From contig NC_134089.1 of the NCBI RefSeq assembly GCF_000715075.1, positions 109,561,157 to 109,625,156 of the forward strand: a stretch of 64,000 nucleotides of DNA, in the 5' to 3' direction. This document shows, one piece after another, positions 11,941 to 23,987 of the stretch. The notes beneath the pieces are model-generated. The model saw only the letters and a program-made list of their open reading frames with translations. It ran no database searches and had not been told where the DNA came from. A program made the position numbers and the translations under genes. This DNA comes from Nicotiana tabacum (lineage: Eukaryota; Streptophyta; Magnoliopsida; Solanales; Solanaceae). Every line of letters begins with the position of its first letter. Position 1 is the first letter of the stretch.

Positions 11941-13181
11941 TCTCACAAACTAACTAGCTAAGGCCTGAATATGCATCTCCACGGGCCTCTCTACTGCTGG
12001 TAAATAAGCTAAACTCCCCAAAATCTCCGCCCGGTGACTCAAAGCATCAACCACCATATTGGCCTTGCATGGATGATACAAAATAATGATATCATAGTCC
12101 TTTAGCAGCTCTAACAACCTCCTCTGATGCAAATTAAGATCCTTCTACTTGAACAGATGCTGCAAACTCCGGTGATCAGTATAAATCTCACAAGGCACAC
12201 CGTACAAATAATGACGCAAAATCTTCAAGGCGTGAACAATAGCAGCTAACTCGAGATCATGGATAGGATAATTCTTCTCATGTACCTTCAACTGTCTGGA
12301 CGTGTAGGCAATCATCCTTCCATCCTACATCAATACTACTCCAAGGCCAGTCCTCGAGGCATCACAGTAGACAGTATAAGACCCCGAACTTGTAGGCAAT
12401 ATCAAAACTGGGGCTATAGTCAAAGCTATCTTAAGCTTCTAAAAGCTCACCTTACACTCTTCTGTCCACTGGAACAGAGCACCCTTCTAGGTCAGCCTGG
12501 TCATAGGTGCTGCAATAGATGAAAACCCCTCAACAAATCGACGATAATAACCCACCAAGCCAAGAAAACTGCAGATCTCTGTATCTAAGGATGGTCTGGG
12601 CCAACTCTGCACTGCTTCCACTTTCTTTGGATCCACCGGAATACCCTCACTCGATACCACGTGGCCTAAGAATTCCACAGAATCCAAGCAAAACTCACAT
12701 TTCAAGAACTTGGCATATAACTTCTTTTCTCTCAAAGTCTGAAGTACTGTCCTCGGGTGCTGCTCATGATCTTCCCGACTCCGGGAATACACCAAAATAT
12801 CATCAATAAAGACAATGACAAACAAGTCAAGATATGGCCAGAACATACTGTACATCAAATGCATAAAGGCTGTTGGGGCATTGGTCAGCCCAAATGACAT
12901 AACAAGGAACTCGTAATGACCATACTGAGTCCTGAAAGCAGTCTTTGGGATACTCGCTACCGAATCTTCAACTGATAGTAACCTGAACGCAAGTCAATCT
13001 TAGAAAATACTCATGCACCCTGTAACTGGTCAAACAAATCATCAATGCGAGGCAAAGGTTAACGGTTCTTCACTGTAACTTTGTTCAACTGGCGATAATC
13101 AATGCACATACGCATAGAACCATCCTTCTTCTTCACAAACAAGATAGGATCACCCCAAGATGATACACTGGACCGAATAAA
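11940..13181 (-). pseudogene. E2 reverse transcriptase and RNase H (cut by S1)
   Basis: RT begins at the S1 insertion (13181) with the segment around [20 protein letters not shown] (13080-13145). It continues through a decayed stretch to [13 protein letters not shown] (12900), the catalytic FIDDILVY (about 12790-12815) and [14 protein letters not shown]. The tether and RNase H follow, with YCDAS (about 12360), DLELAA (about 12250), YTDHRS (about 12165) and DALSHR (about 12040). A frameshift near 12950 and stops near 12490, 12330 and 12150 disable it. The N-terminal part of RT lies on the other side of S1 at about 35759-35800. Confidence 0.88.
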
Positions 13182-15182
13182 TGTCACGCCCCATCCTCGG
13201 TAGGCACGATCGGTGCTCAATCGAGTAAACCCAATTGAGCAAGCCTTATCAAACATTTCCTACCCAACTCGATACGAATAAGGAAACCATACTTTCATTC
13301 ATTTGTTTAGACGAGGAAAGATAGTGCATTCTACAAGGTTAGTTCATTTTAAATCACAACATTAATCCGTAATTAAGTTCCCAAGATTACATACAATTAC
13401 ACTTTAGCAAAACGTGAATTTGAATTACATCATAGTTCGTAGACCCATCCAACTCCCGTACATAACCCACACATATGTCTACGGAGCCTCTAAGGATACC
13501 TAAGACAATGATAACCACGCCGGCGACAAGGCCCCGACTATACTTCAAAATAGACATCTATAACAAAAGGCATATCATAAAACCCCTTGAACAAGGAAGG
13601 GGCTCACCAAGAGTTTGAGAAGAGGATGCTCCGCTACACACGATCGACACTATCCGCTATAAAGCCACCTATATTCATTTAAAAGTGTAGCGCCCCCGGC
13701 AAAAGGGACGTTAGTACCATGGAATAGTACTAGTATGTATAACTAAATGTTGATACCCAATTTTTCCCTATGTATTTTTATATACAAAAATACTTTCAAA
13801 ATAGCACATATATGCATATATAAGCATGCCCAAGTGTTTTGGTATTTTTTCTAATTTTTTTAAAAAGATATTAAAATCAATTTATTGTCCACTTTAGCAG
13901 TACAAAAACCAATAATTATTACCAAGATTATCATTTTGGTGAATAACTTATCTTATTCTCATATTTATACCAAAATATAGTTAAGGTGATTTTTGTATAT
14001 TTTTACAAATTTTATTTGGTATTTTTAAAGCTAAATTGCATATAATTGCAATTCTAGCCTACTTTAAGATTAATAGCATTTTACAATTGTAAAATTATTT
14101 CCAGTATTTTTAAATTAATATTTATATATTATTAATTGTTTCAGTACTTTTAGTTTTCTTTTAAAATTATTTTTTACTATTTTTATAAAATAAAAGGGAA
14201 AACTAGCTATTTAACATCTACCCTTATTCCATTTCAAATACATCCTTTTTACCTTATTCATCTCATCAGATCTTCGAAACCCTAGCCTCCTCTTACTTTA
14301 TTTCACCATGTTTTCACCTGAATCCATGGCTTCTCAGGCCATGGACGGTCTGTACTCACCCCTCTCCATCATTATACCTTGGGTGTTCGAGGTTTTGAAG
14401 GTGACTTCGATGGTTCTTCTAGATCTTCTCAGATCTTCATTTCTATAGCTTCTCCTGCCATACAGTGGCACATTCGGGTCTCAGGAGCCTGATTCCTCAC
14501 CTCTTCGACTCATGATCTGATTTTTCTTCCAAACCTTTCTTATTTCAGGGTTTCTCTGAAACCCTAAGTTGCTCAAGGCTCTTCTCTGTTTATTTTCTTA
14601 GATCTATGGTATGTTCGTGTTCTACTGTGCTTCTAAAGTGTGTACCCCAAATTTTCTTTTCAAAAATCGTTTCTGAAAAAGTTTTCAAAAAGATCTTTCT
14701 GATTCTTTCTTTATGTGTGTTTGTCTGTGCTATGCTCATATGGCTTCTTTTACTATGCATGTACTGTTATCCTACTCTTCTTTTTCTACTATACATGTTA
14801 CTCCTGTTAATCCTTGTTATGTTTCCCTTACTCTTCTGCTATATGTGCTTACTGTTGAGTTTTTTTATTTTTGTTTGCTCTATTAGACTTTGTTTGCGTT
14901 CTTGCTGAACACATTTCCTCTGTTTTAATTTAAGTCTGTATCATCTCTTCTTTTTTGAACTTATTTAAGTTTCGAGTTTCTCAAATATGTTCTCTATGAC
15001 CTCAAATAAGCTTTCTTTCTTTTTATCATGTCTGTTTGTTTCTCATAAGTCTTTGAAAGAGGCTTCTGAGCCTGTTTCAATGACTTGCTTTCTCATCTCT
15101 ATGAAACCCTAGGATTTGGGGGTTTCATGGAAATTTTGAATTTGTGCGAGTTAGCGTTCCGCTTTGGGACCCTGAACTATTA

Positions 15183-16625
15183 GACTCATTGTGAGTCTGC
15201 AAACTGGACTTGTACCCTTTCTTGCTCATGATTCTGAACCTCTCTTGGAGTAAACTCTCTTCTATATAACTTCTTGATTCACATGTTTGTGTGCTTTATA
15301 TATGTGAACTCGTCTTTCAAAAGGTCTTTACCGACTAATTGATTGATTTCGAATTCCTTTTAATGAGTCCTGACTGATTGTTACTGATTCACTCTAATTG
15401 AACCTTCTTTACCTTTCCTGACTTGGGTCATTCGAGATTAAACCTGTAACTTTGATTTCCCTAGCTGTTTGATTGATTCCCTTTCCTTATTTTTCCCAAG
15501 CCGTGTACCACTGAGCTTTTCCTTAAATAAACTTCTATGCATTTACCCCTTTTGTGCTACTTTGAAAAGGTTTTAATCAAAATTTCTTTCCTTAAATGTC
15601 TTCTACCCGTTTGAAATCAAATCCCTTAACTGAAGGGAAATTCTATGTGATTGATTGCAAGTTATTTTCTTACCTTTCTTACTTACTTCTCTGCACTATA
15701 AAAGGGACTACCCTTCCGCACTTTTAAGACACTTCCAATTCAATACTTTTACACCACTACTTCGAGTTGAACACCTCGAGCCTTTAGTTCAATACTTTTA
15801 ACTTACTTACATACTTACAATACTACTTTGAGTTCAATACTCTTACAACATTCTACTCTTTCTGAGATCTTTTGGAACTGTTTGCTTGCAACTTGGCTTT
15901 TCAACTTATTTGTTTGCTTTCTCAACATTCTACTCTTTCTCATGATTCTGAACCTCTCTTGGAGTAAACTCTCTTCTGTATAACTTCTTGATTCACATGT
16001 TTGTGTGCTTTATATATGGGAACTCTTCTTTCAAAAGGTCTTTACCGACTAATTGATTGATTTCGAATTCCTTTTAATGAGTCCTGACTGATTGTTACTA
16101 ATTCTCTCTAATTTAACCTTCTTTACCTTTCCTGACTTGGTTTATTCGAGATTAAACGTGTAACTTTGATTTCCCTGGCTGTTTGATTGATTCCCTTTCC
16201 TTATTTTTCCCAAGCCGTGTACCACTGAGCTTTTCATTAAATAAACTTCTATATGTTTACCCCTTTTGTGCTACTTTGAAAAGGTTTTAATCAAACTTTG
16301 TTTCCTTAAATGTCTTCTACCCGTTTGAAATCAAATCCCTTAACTGAAGGGAATTTTATGTGATTGATTGCAAGTTATTTTCTTACCTTTCTTACTTGCT
16401 TCTCTGCACTATAAAAAGGACTACCCTTCCGCACTTTTAAGACACTTCCAATTCAATACTTTTACACCACTACTTCGAGTTGAATACCTCGAGCCTTTAG
16501 TACAATACTTTCGAATTACTTACATACTTACAATACTGCTTTGAGTTCAATACTCTTACAACATTCTACTCTTTCTGAGATCTTTTGGAACTGTTTGTTT
16601 GCAACTTGGCTTTCTCAAGACTTCA
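15183..16625 (+). repeat. Tandem duplication (~714 bp) inside T1 5' LTR
   Basis: The segment starting CATGATTCTGAACC at 15227 recurs at 15941. Copy 1 (about 15183-15900) shows only about two mismatches to the 3' LTR at 31027-31690, while copy 2 (15941-16620) and the rest of the LTR differ from the 3' LTR by roughly 5%. About 40 bp of filler-like sequence lies between the copies. Both copies include a TATA box, so the LTR has two tandem core promoters. Confidence 0.85.
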
Positions 16626-17443
16626 TTTATTTGTTTGTTTTCCCTGAAACTAGTATGTTCTAATTTAACTTTTCTGCCTCACTCCCCTATGTGTTTCTTT
16701 ACAGTTTCTACAAGCTTGTTTACTTTGCTGTTCATGTTCAGTGATTAATGATAACTATGTAAACTATTTTTTTTCTTTGCTTCTATTTTTTGTTATGAAT
16801 TCCCTATACCCCACTCCCTTATATGTGTTTGAGTTAAGGTTCATGGCCTGGCAACATCCAAGTTGCTGCTTAGGTCTGAACCTGATCCTCAATGGATCCT
16901 AACTCCCAACTTTGGCTAACAGGCTGGTCAGGGGTATGCCAGCACTCCTAATTGCTGGGCATGACCACCAGCCTGTTATGGCCTTCCCCTAAATCCCCTC
17001 TATGCACTTGCACTCTCTCTTATATTCTAAGTTCTGCCCCCCCTCTTATGAGCCTTACTTTGGGACCTTGAGTTTCCTCTGAACTTGGACATTTGAGGGT
17101 TGACTCTTCCACACTGCACTTGCTTAAGTCTGCAATATATTTGGGGTGTAACCACTGCCTGGAGTCCACTTGAGGCTCTTAGGAAACTTTGACACATCCC
17201 AAATGAGAGAAAGGCTTTGGAAATCTGATCCTGGAAGTTGGTTCATCTCATATTGTTAGACCTTGAGTCTGAATTAGGCTCCTTGGTTATAGCTTAAATT
17301 TCTGATGTAATTTTACTTTTCTTGATTCATTCTGGTCTGTAATATTTTATAATAACTTATGGGGTTCTAAGTGAAAAAGGGGAGGGTCATTTATGTATGC
17401 AAAGGGTAGACAACATGCTCATAGGTGTTACTATTTACAAGTT

Positions 17444-17790
17444 CTGCACTTCTGCATATCATATAGAAATCCTGCCTATAGTTTCTGCACTTTTGCATTA
17501 GAAATCCTGCCTATAAGTGTCTGCACTTCTGCATATCATATAGAAATCCTGCCTATAAGTTTTTGCACTTCTGCATATCATATAGAAATCCTACCTATAA
17601 GTTTCTGCACTTCTGCATATCATATGGAAATCCCTCCTATAAGTTTCTGCACTTCTGCATATCATATAGAAATTATGCCTATAAGTTTCTACACTTCTGC
17701 ATATCATATAGAAATCCTGTCTATAGGTTTTTTCTGCATTTCTGCATATAGAAATCATGATTATAGGTTTTCTGCACTTCCGCATATACC
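17444..17790 (+). repeat. Minisatellite, ~42-bp unit, 8+ copies (T1 5' LTR)
   Basis: The unit is CTGCACTTCTGCATATCATA followed by TAGAAATCCTGCCTATAAGTTT with small changes; the second unit is shortened. Eight full units and a partial end are seen here against six at 32538-32800 in the 3' LTR. Peptides such as HFCISYRNP come from reading through the repeat. Confidence 0.88.
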
Positions 17791-18990
17791 TCCATCATTA
17801 GGCAAACAGTTATAGGTTAAAAATAACAAAATGCATCCTAGATACCATGTCTATAGTACTCCTGCACTTTCATAATTGTTTTAAACCAACGACGCTTAGA
17901 AAGCATGCCTATAGGAGTAATTAACCGAATCTGAATCATTTGCAAGTCTAAAATCAGTAGTAATGTAATTTAATATTTGCAGATCTTGTTTTTTATATAT
18001 AATCAGTAAGCCTTCTTTAAAATCAGAGTAAGCATCATTAGATATCATGCCTATAGGTTTCATCTAGGCAAGCCATGGTAATTAATTAACTGCATCAGTC
18101 TTTGATAATTACAACCAGTGGAGGCCTAATTCAGACTTCTCATCTGAGAAATATGTGATAAACCAGCCTTCCCTAACGCTTTAAATTTAATTCAGACCAA
18201 AACCAGTATTTGTAAGTCATGCTAAACAATTTGTTTCTTTAAATGAGGAGGCTCGTTTGAGCCCTTTAAACTGTTATGTGTTCTCCTATACCTGCCTTAT
18301 ATGTTTTGATCGTCGCCCTAGAATTTTATCCTTTTAAAACTCTGAAAAGACAAATCTCTCTTCCCTTTAGGACTAGTAGTCCCAAATGCCTCCGGGACTG
18401 ATAGGATTGGGGCGGGTACTAGCATGCAATAAGTAACAATATTATTTCGCTCTTAATACCTTAACGGGGTGGGAAAGAGTAGATATGGATATGATGACTG
18501 GTGCACTAATACCACGTGTAACCCCTCTTCTGAGGAGTGATTACCGGGTATTGCATTGATGTGATCCATATTATTTGTAAACCTAGGACCCCCTTTCCTT
18601 TATTTGTTTATTTTATTCTCAAACTATTTCTTTAAAATTTCTGCTTTCTTTACTTTTGTCAAACTCTCAACTTGCTTGCAATATTATGTGAAAACCCCCT
18701 TATGCTTGAGACTTCTATTTGCTTACTTGTTATTCAAAGTCACAATTGTAGCATGGCCGGGAACCACACTAGTGAATCTTGGGGGGTGCCTAACACCTTT
18801 CCCTCGAGATAATTTCTAGCCCTTACCCAAACTCTGATTTTCCAACTCGAACTCTTCTTTAGTGTTCTAATGCACTTTAATCAGTAGGTGGCGACTCTTC
18901 AAAAAACCCAATTCCCAAGAGGGAACGAGTTGTCCTCCCAAATGTCATGAACCCGATTTTGCTTTTTTAGAAAAAGGGGGCGTGACAGCG

Positions 18991-19008
18991 TGGCGACTCT
19001 GCTGGAGA
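18991..19008 (+). other. T1 primer binding site (Arg-type)
   Basis: TGGCGACTCTGCTGGAGA lies three bases after the LTR end. It resembles the tRNA-Arg type primer site described for Tat/Ogre elements and differs from the Met site of E1/E2. The tRNA match is from family knowledge, not tested here. Confidence 0.75.
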
Positions 19009-19661
19009 CTTCTTTAGGCTTTTACCATCTCATGTTACTTGTGACTGCACTGCTTCTTTATTACCTTTATTTAATGTCTTTACCTCTTTTCTGCTATGAA
19101 ACTGACTTGGCTCTTTGTTTCTTTTATTTAATGCTTTCTTTTACTGCTCTCCTTCAATGCTGCTGTAATTATGAGCAATTATTGTAATCATTACTTTATG
19201 AACGTGCAAATACATGACAACTTGTTTCATTCTTGTAATTGCATATTCAACATAATATTCCACTCGTGCCAAATAAAATACCATAGCAACGCTTATAATG
19301 AATGGTTGCGCCCATCCAATATTATCACCCTTAACTTTGGCAAAGGTGTATTTGCGGTAAATCCAGTCGATCAACAGTGCAGTCGACGGTTCCGTGCCTT
19401 TCCCTCTTGAGTTGTCCGCTCAAGGGTACCGGTCTAATACCCCGTAGAAACCTTACTTTGTTCAATTGTGCATGCATCACTGTCAAACCTAGCCGAGTCA
19501 GTTATGTTGTCTGCATAATGACTCTTTAAGATAGCCTTGTCCAAAGTCCACTGGGTTCCCTTGAAACCCAAACGGACGCTACCATGTCTGTGCATTTATT
19601 TGGAGAACTAAATGCTGCTCATGCTAATTGTTGATATTTAATAGCCGAGTCTGTCAGAAGT
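19009..19661 (+). other. T1 5' untranslated leader
   Basis: Between the primer site and ORF1 there is no long open frame. It is T-rich at first, then mixed, with a CTCTTGAGTTGTCCGCTCAAG stretch near 19403 that can form a short hairpin. A similar 'gagctgtccgctcgg' segment is in the T2 leader near 41112. Confidence 0.6.
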
Positions 19662-20009
19662 ATGGCCTCACCCTTTTGTTTTGCAGAAATGAACGACAAA
19701 GTTCCCGACTTTGGTATGGTCAACATACCCTCACTCTTGCTGACCTGGTGGACGAACCTCCCATCAAGTAACCAAATCAACGAATGGAAAGAGAGAGCCA
19801 CCAGGGCTAGTGAGAAACTGGAATGTTTGGAATACAGTCTGATGGAGTTGGAAGGGAAAGTGAGGAAAAGAGTCACCGACTGTCAAAATACTGAGGAAGG
19901 CAAAGGAGAGCGCCTGGAGAAGGCATTTTTACTAGAAAATATGTGCGAGCTGGAGGATCTGATCAATGAAAACGTTCAACCTGAAGAAGGTCCTTCTGGG
20001 ACCAAGTAG
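19662..20009 (+). CDS. T1 ORF1 (partial, unknown function)
   Basis: A 115-residue open frame beginning MASPFCFAEMNDKVPDF lies between the leader and gag on the element's coding strand. The middle is strongly charged and probably coiled coil (about residues 40-100: EWKERATRASEKLECLEYSL and following). No catalytic motif is visible. Tat/Ogre elements carry an extra ORF1 before gag, and this looks like its C-terminal part; the N-terminal part may be deleted or unrecognisable. Role is unknown. Confidence 0.55.
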   Translation: MASPFCFAEMNDKVPDFGMVNIPSLLLTWWTNLPSSNQINEWKERATRASEKLECLEYSLMELEGKVRKRVTDCQNTEEGKGERLEKAFLLENMCELEDLINENVQPEEGPSGTK

Positions 20010-20420
20010 CTAGGAATCTTTTCTTTTGCTTTAAGAATGTAATAAGGCCAATGGCCATAAGTGACATTTTATTTTCTGCTATTTTTAGTGTCGTTTTGGG
20101 ATTCGTTTTATTTTTATCAATAAAATGAGGCATTTAGCATTATAAGTTCTCCAAATCAACTTGTCGCTAGGCCTACCTCGGGCACAATGAGGCTACCAAA
20201 TTAGGACACGAATTATATTCTCGCACTATGCGTTTAAATATTGCAACTTCTTTTTCTTACAACCCACAATAACTTGCTATCTTTGTTTTTATTTTTTGTT
20301 TTATTCCCCTCCCCAAAGGTTAGTTCGTGCATTCTGGCATCGTCATCATACTCCACAAGATCTAAGGGCCCTCCGCCTCCTCCTCCTCCGAGTCCTATCA
20401 GAAACAAGAACAAGGGAAAA
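20010..20420 (+). other. T1 spacer between ORF1 and gag
   Basis: No conserved domain is seen. The frame of gag stays open upstream to about 20241 and encodes a proline run (PPPPPPPSP near 20370) just before the Met at 20421, so the gag reading may begin earlier than that Met or be joined by splicing. A pyrimidine-rich tract ending in AG occurs near 20300-20318. Confidence 0.4.
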
Positions 20421-22680
20421 ATGGAAGACTTGAGCATCATCAGAAAGGAGAACTCAGTTGAAAGGGTAGAGGTTCCTCAGGGTATTCAGGTTTCCAAGGA
20501 AAGTGCCTCCCAACTCGAGCAAAAGTTGTTGAAATTTTAGGAAGAACTGGACCAAGTACGGAACTTGGCAAGCTTGTCGTTTTCCCTCACCATCCCAGAT
20601 GTCAACTTTCCCAACACTCAAAACCCCACACCTCCACAAAACATCTCGAAACCACAAAACCAACCCACTCCCCATCACCACTGCAATACATACCACACTT
20701 CAAACAACACCCCACTGCTCATCCCTGAACCACTAAACTCTACAAATGATCATATCCACAACAAACCCATCTATATGGATACCATACCACACTACACTCA
20801 ACCTATTTCAAGCACACCTAAGTCTGATGACAAAGACTCTCTTATCAGGAATCTAGCCACAGAACTCAAGAAGCTGACTAGCCGAGTTCAGGGTGTTGAA
20901 GGAAACAAGGGGATCGAGGGATTGAATTGCGAAAACCTTTGCATCCAGCCAGATGTCGAACTACCCGAGGGGTATAAACCTCCCAAGTTCGAGATGTTTG
21001 ATGGCACAGGGGATCCCAGAGGCCATTTGAGGACGTGCTGCGACAAGCTGGTCGAAGTAGGGAAGGATGAAAAGATCCGCATGAAGCTCTTTATGAGAAG
21101 TATGAAAGGGGATACTCTATCTTGGTACATTAACCAAGACCCGAAGAAGTGGTCCAATTGGGTAAGTATGGCATCCGATTTCATGGACAGAATCAGATTC
21201 AACATGGAGAATGCACCAAATGTATTCTACATACAGAACTTAAAGAAGAAACCTATGGAGACATTCCGCGAGTATGTTACTCGTTGGAGATCAGAAGCTG
21301 CTAAGGTCAGGCCGGCTTTAGAAGAAGAACAAATGAATAGGTTTTTCGTCCGGGCTCAAGACCCACAATATTATGAGAGGTTGATGTTGATTGAAGGCTA
21401 GAAATTTTCCGACATCATTAAGCTAGGGGAAAGGATCGATGAAGGTATTAAAAGTGGTATGGTCACAAACTTTAAAGCATTACAGGCCACCAACAAGGCT
21501 CTACAGTCTGGTGGCACGTCCAAGAAAAGGGATGTGAGTGCCGTGATGGTTGCACAGAGAACAAAGTCCCTAATAAAATACCAAACCTACCCATTACCTC
21601 CACTCACATATCAGCCTACCCCAAATTACCAAGCACTCTTGCCCTCTTACCAAGCTTCACCGCCTACTTACCAATCATCTCCACCTTCCACATATCAGCC
21701 CACTTCGCCCAAATACTCTCAACCCACACCTGTCTACCAAGCCTACAACACCTAACAAGCCCACTATCAATCACCTCCCCCTCGCCAAAATCTCCCTAGA
21801 CCCCGACCAAACTTCGACCGCAGACCCCCCAAATAGTATACCGCCATTGCTGAACCTATCAACCAGTTGTATAAAAGGCTCAAAGCTGCTGGTTACGTCA
21901 CCCCCATCCCTTCTATAAACCCCGAAAACCCCTCCCAATGGGTCAACCTAAACAAAACCTGTGCATACCATTCTGGCATGAAGGGGCATACCATTGATGA
22001 GTGCCGCTCTCTAAAGGATAAGATCCAAGCTTTAATTGACAACAAGATCATTGTGGCAAAGGAGCCTACTCCGAATGTCCGTAACAACCCTCTAACAGAC
22101 CACAAGGGTGGAGATGTTCACCTGATTGAGATAGAAGATGACTGGGACCCCAAAGGGTTGATTGGATTGATCGCTGAAGGTGACAAGTCAAAGAAACCAA
22201 TAGTCACCCTTAACCCGATTGTGGTCTAGATGCAACCTTCTAGAGACGGCGAAGTGAACATGTCCATACCACTTGAGTTCGAAGCACCTTCTTCTGTAAA
22301 GACGCCAGGGCCTATTGAGGTTGCGTTTGGGTCCCCATAGGCACATGTACCATTTGAGGTTGTTGTATTACCTCCCAAAGCAAGGGTTCCCATTTCGGTG
22401 GCCATGATAGCCGTAACACCATTCTACCCAAAGGCCATACTGTAGGATTACACTGCCGAGGCAAGAAGGAAAGGGAAAACCAAATCTGGAGAAGTAATTG
22501 CAGCACAGGGTATGACAAGAACCAGCAGGGTTTATACTCCGAAACATATAGCTGAGTCCAGTAAGCAGGACTCTGGATGACCAACCGTCACTGAAACTGG
22601 GCCTGATGATCTTTGGAGGAAGATACAAGCCAAAGATTATTCGTTCATTGATCAGTTGAACAAAATGCCAGCCAGATCTC
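20421..22680 (+). pseudogene. T1 gag (one frame, many stops)
   Basis: One reading frame runs from Met 20421 to about 22680, broken only by point stops at about 20538, 21399, 21753, 21834, 22227, 22335, 22443 and 22578. It encodes a coiled-coil/Asn-Pro-rich N-terminus and then the gag core (ELPEGYKPPKFEMFDGTGDP at about 20960, GDTLSWYINQDP at about 21110, FREYVTRWRSEAAKVRP at about 21265). Tyr/Pro repeats (21590-21760) and a CAYHSGMKGHTIDEC motif, a CxxH-type zinc-like site, follow near 21960. Most stops look like Gln codons changed by C-to-T. Gag would build the particle and bind RNA. Confidence 0.88.
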
Positions 22681-22684
22681 TTTC

Positions 22685-23518
22685 TTGGCTCTGCTACAAA
22701 GCTCTAACGCGCATAAGAATACCTTATTGAAGGTGCTAAGCGAGGCATATGTGCCCAACAACATAACTGGAGGAGAAATGACAAACACGGTAGGGCAAGT
22801 ATTGGAGAGTCACAAAATCACTTTCTATGAAGATGAGCTGCCACCAGAAGGGTTGAGCCACAACAAGGCATTGCACATCACTGTACAATGTGAGGATTAT
22901 TTTATCACCAGGGTCCTGATCGATGGGGGATCCATCCTCAATATTTGTCCGTTGGTAACACTCAGGACATTGGGAAAGGGTCTGCATGAAATCAAAGATG
23001 GGGCCATCAACATCAAAGCCTTCGACGGTTCCCAAAGGTCCACTGTTGGGGAGATTAGCCTGTGTTTATAGATGGGGCCTACCTGGTTCGACGTTGAATT
23101 TCAAGTAATAGACGTGTCGGCATCTTACAACTTGCTATTGGGACGGCCATGGATTCATGCCGCTAGAGCTGTAGCGTCAACACTACACCAGGCAGTAAAG
23201 TTTGAGTGGAATAACCAAGAGGTGATCATTCACGGTGATGGTAGCAATCCCATATACAGTTGCCAGACCATCCTAGGAATTGGAGGAAGAAGGAAGATAG
23301 GTGGGGAAACATATCACCACATCGAGCGAGTCAATGCCATTGACAAAGATAAATGGTGGGACAACAAAATTGAAAGCATATTGAACTGGTGCGGGTATGA
23401 ACCAGGCAAAGGACTCGGCAAGAATCTCCAAGGGATTGCTAAGCCTATCAAGCTGAAGAAACATGGTACCACTTTCGGTTTGGGATATGAATACACTTGG
23501 AAGGAGTTCAACCACTAG
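22685..23518 (+). pseudogene. T1 protease and G-patch domain
   Basis: The frame shifts near 22690 relative to gag. The open reading encodes a retropepsin with active site VLIDGGSILNICP (about 22915-22955; the usual form has Asp-x-Gly-Ser with a small x, here Asp-Gly-Gly-Ser) and the later LLLGRPWIHAA (about 23135-23165). A G-patch follows with GYEPGKGLGKNLQGI (about 23392-23440), a domain known between protease and RT in some Tat/Ogre elements. One stop (about 23069, probably a former Gln) separates the two parts. The acidic tail continues past the stop at 23518 to about 23790. Confidence 0.88.
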
Positions 23519-23789
23519 TCGCCACCATGGCGGAGTCCCTACTACCCGCTGGAGCATCCGATACCTCGCTTAGACTAGACCTTCCTAGCCTGCTGATGTC
23601 ATATATGGGTCAGAAGAAGAGGAAGCACTGGCGGTGATGAGGAATTTGTTTTTGGAAGATGACAATATGGACTGTTGTGTCATTTTTGAAGAGGAGGGGG
23701 AGGAAGGCCCTTCGATACAAGTTGTGAGCCGAGGAGCACGCCTCAACAATTGGTCATTCAAAACCACCAGGGCCCGGAAAGCTTCGGGG

Positions 23790-23985
23790 TAGCAAGGCTG
23801 AACAAAGAACCATGCATTATCTTTATTTTTCGCTAGTTGATTTTTTTCCGCATTTTTAATATTGAAATAAGAGCTCCAATGTTCAAAACAATTATGAAAT
23901 TTATCAAAGCATTTCAGTTTCTTATAAATCTTGCTCTTATTACTTTTATCGTTTACTTTATTTACATAGCATTACTATTACTTAT
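23790..23985 (+). other. Candidate intron between protease and RT of T1
   Basis: Coding sequence with conserved acidic character ends near 23790 (KTTRARKASG, then GGTAGCAAGG). The next 190 bases are AT-rich with stops in all frames. Coding resumes at about 23988 with DELTIVTCNETT in a different frame, after a possible acceptor TTTATTTACATAG at about 23957-23969. Ogre elements are known to have an intron at this place. Exact splice sites are uncertain. Confidence 0.5.
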
Positions 23986-23987
23986 CT

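Larger units (their letters stand above)
13748..18987 (+). repeat. T1 5' LTR (5240 bp)
   Basis: It starts TGTTGATACCCAATTTTTCCC and ends GGGGGCGTGACA at 18987, just before the primer site. It is about 540 bp longer than the 3' LTR because of an internal ~714-bp tandem duplication (15183-16625) and two extra minisatellite units (17444-17790), partly offset by lack of about 240 bp present at roughly 29811-30062 of the 3' LTR. TATAAAAG occurs at 15697 and a diverged copy at 16410. A hydrophobic small open frame (14606-14908) is not treated as a gene. Confidence 0.93.

Noticed and set aside
13182..13747. S1 left piece as a separate small element
   Set aside because: It ends exactly at the T1 target duplicate and continues at 34000, so it is one LTR split by T1.
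17393..17815. Repeat-containing open frame with CTSAYHIEILPISF-type repeats
   Set aside because: It is the 42-bp minisatellite (a multiple of three) read through; the opposite strand is open for the same reason.
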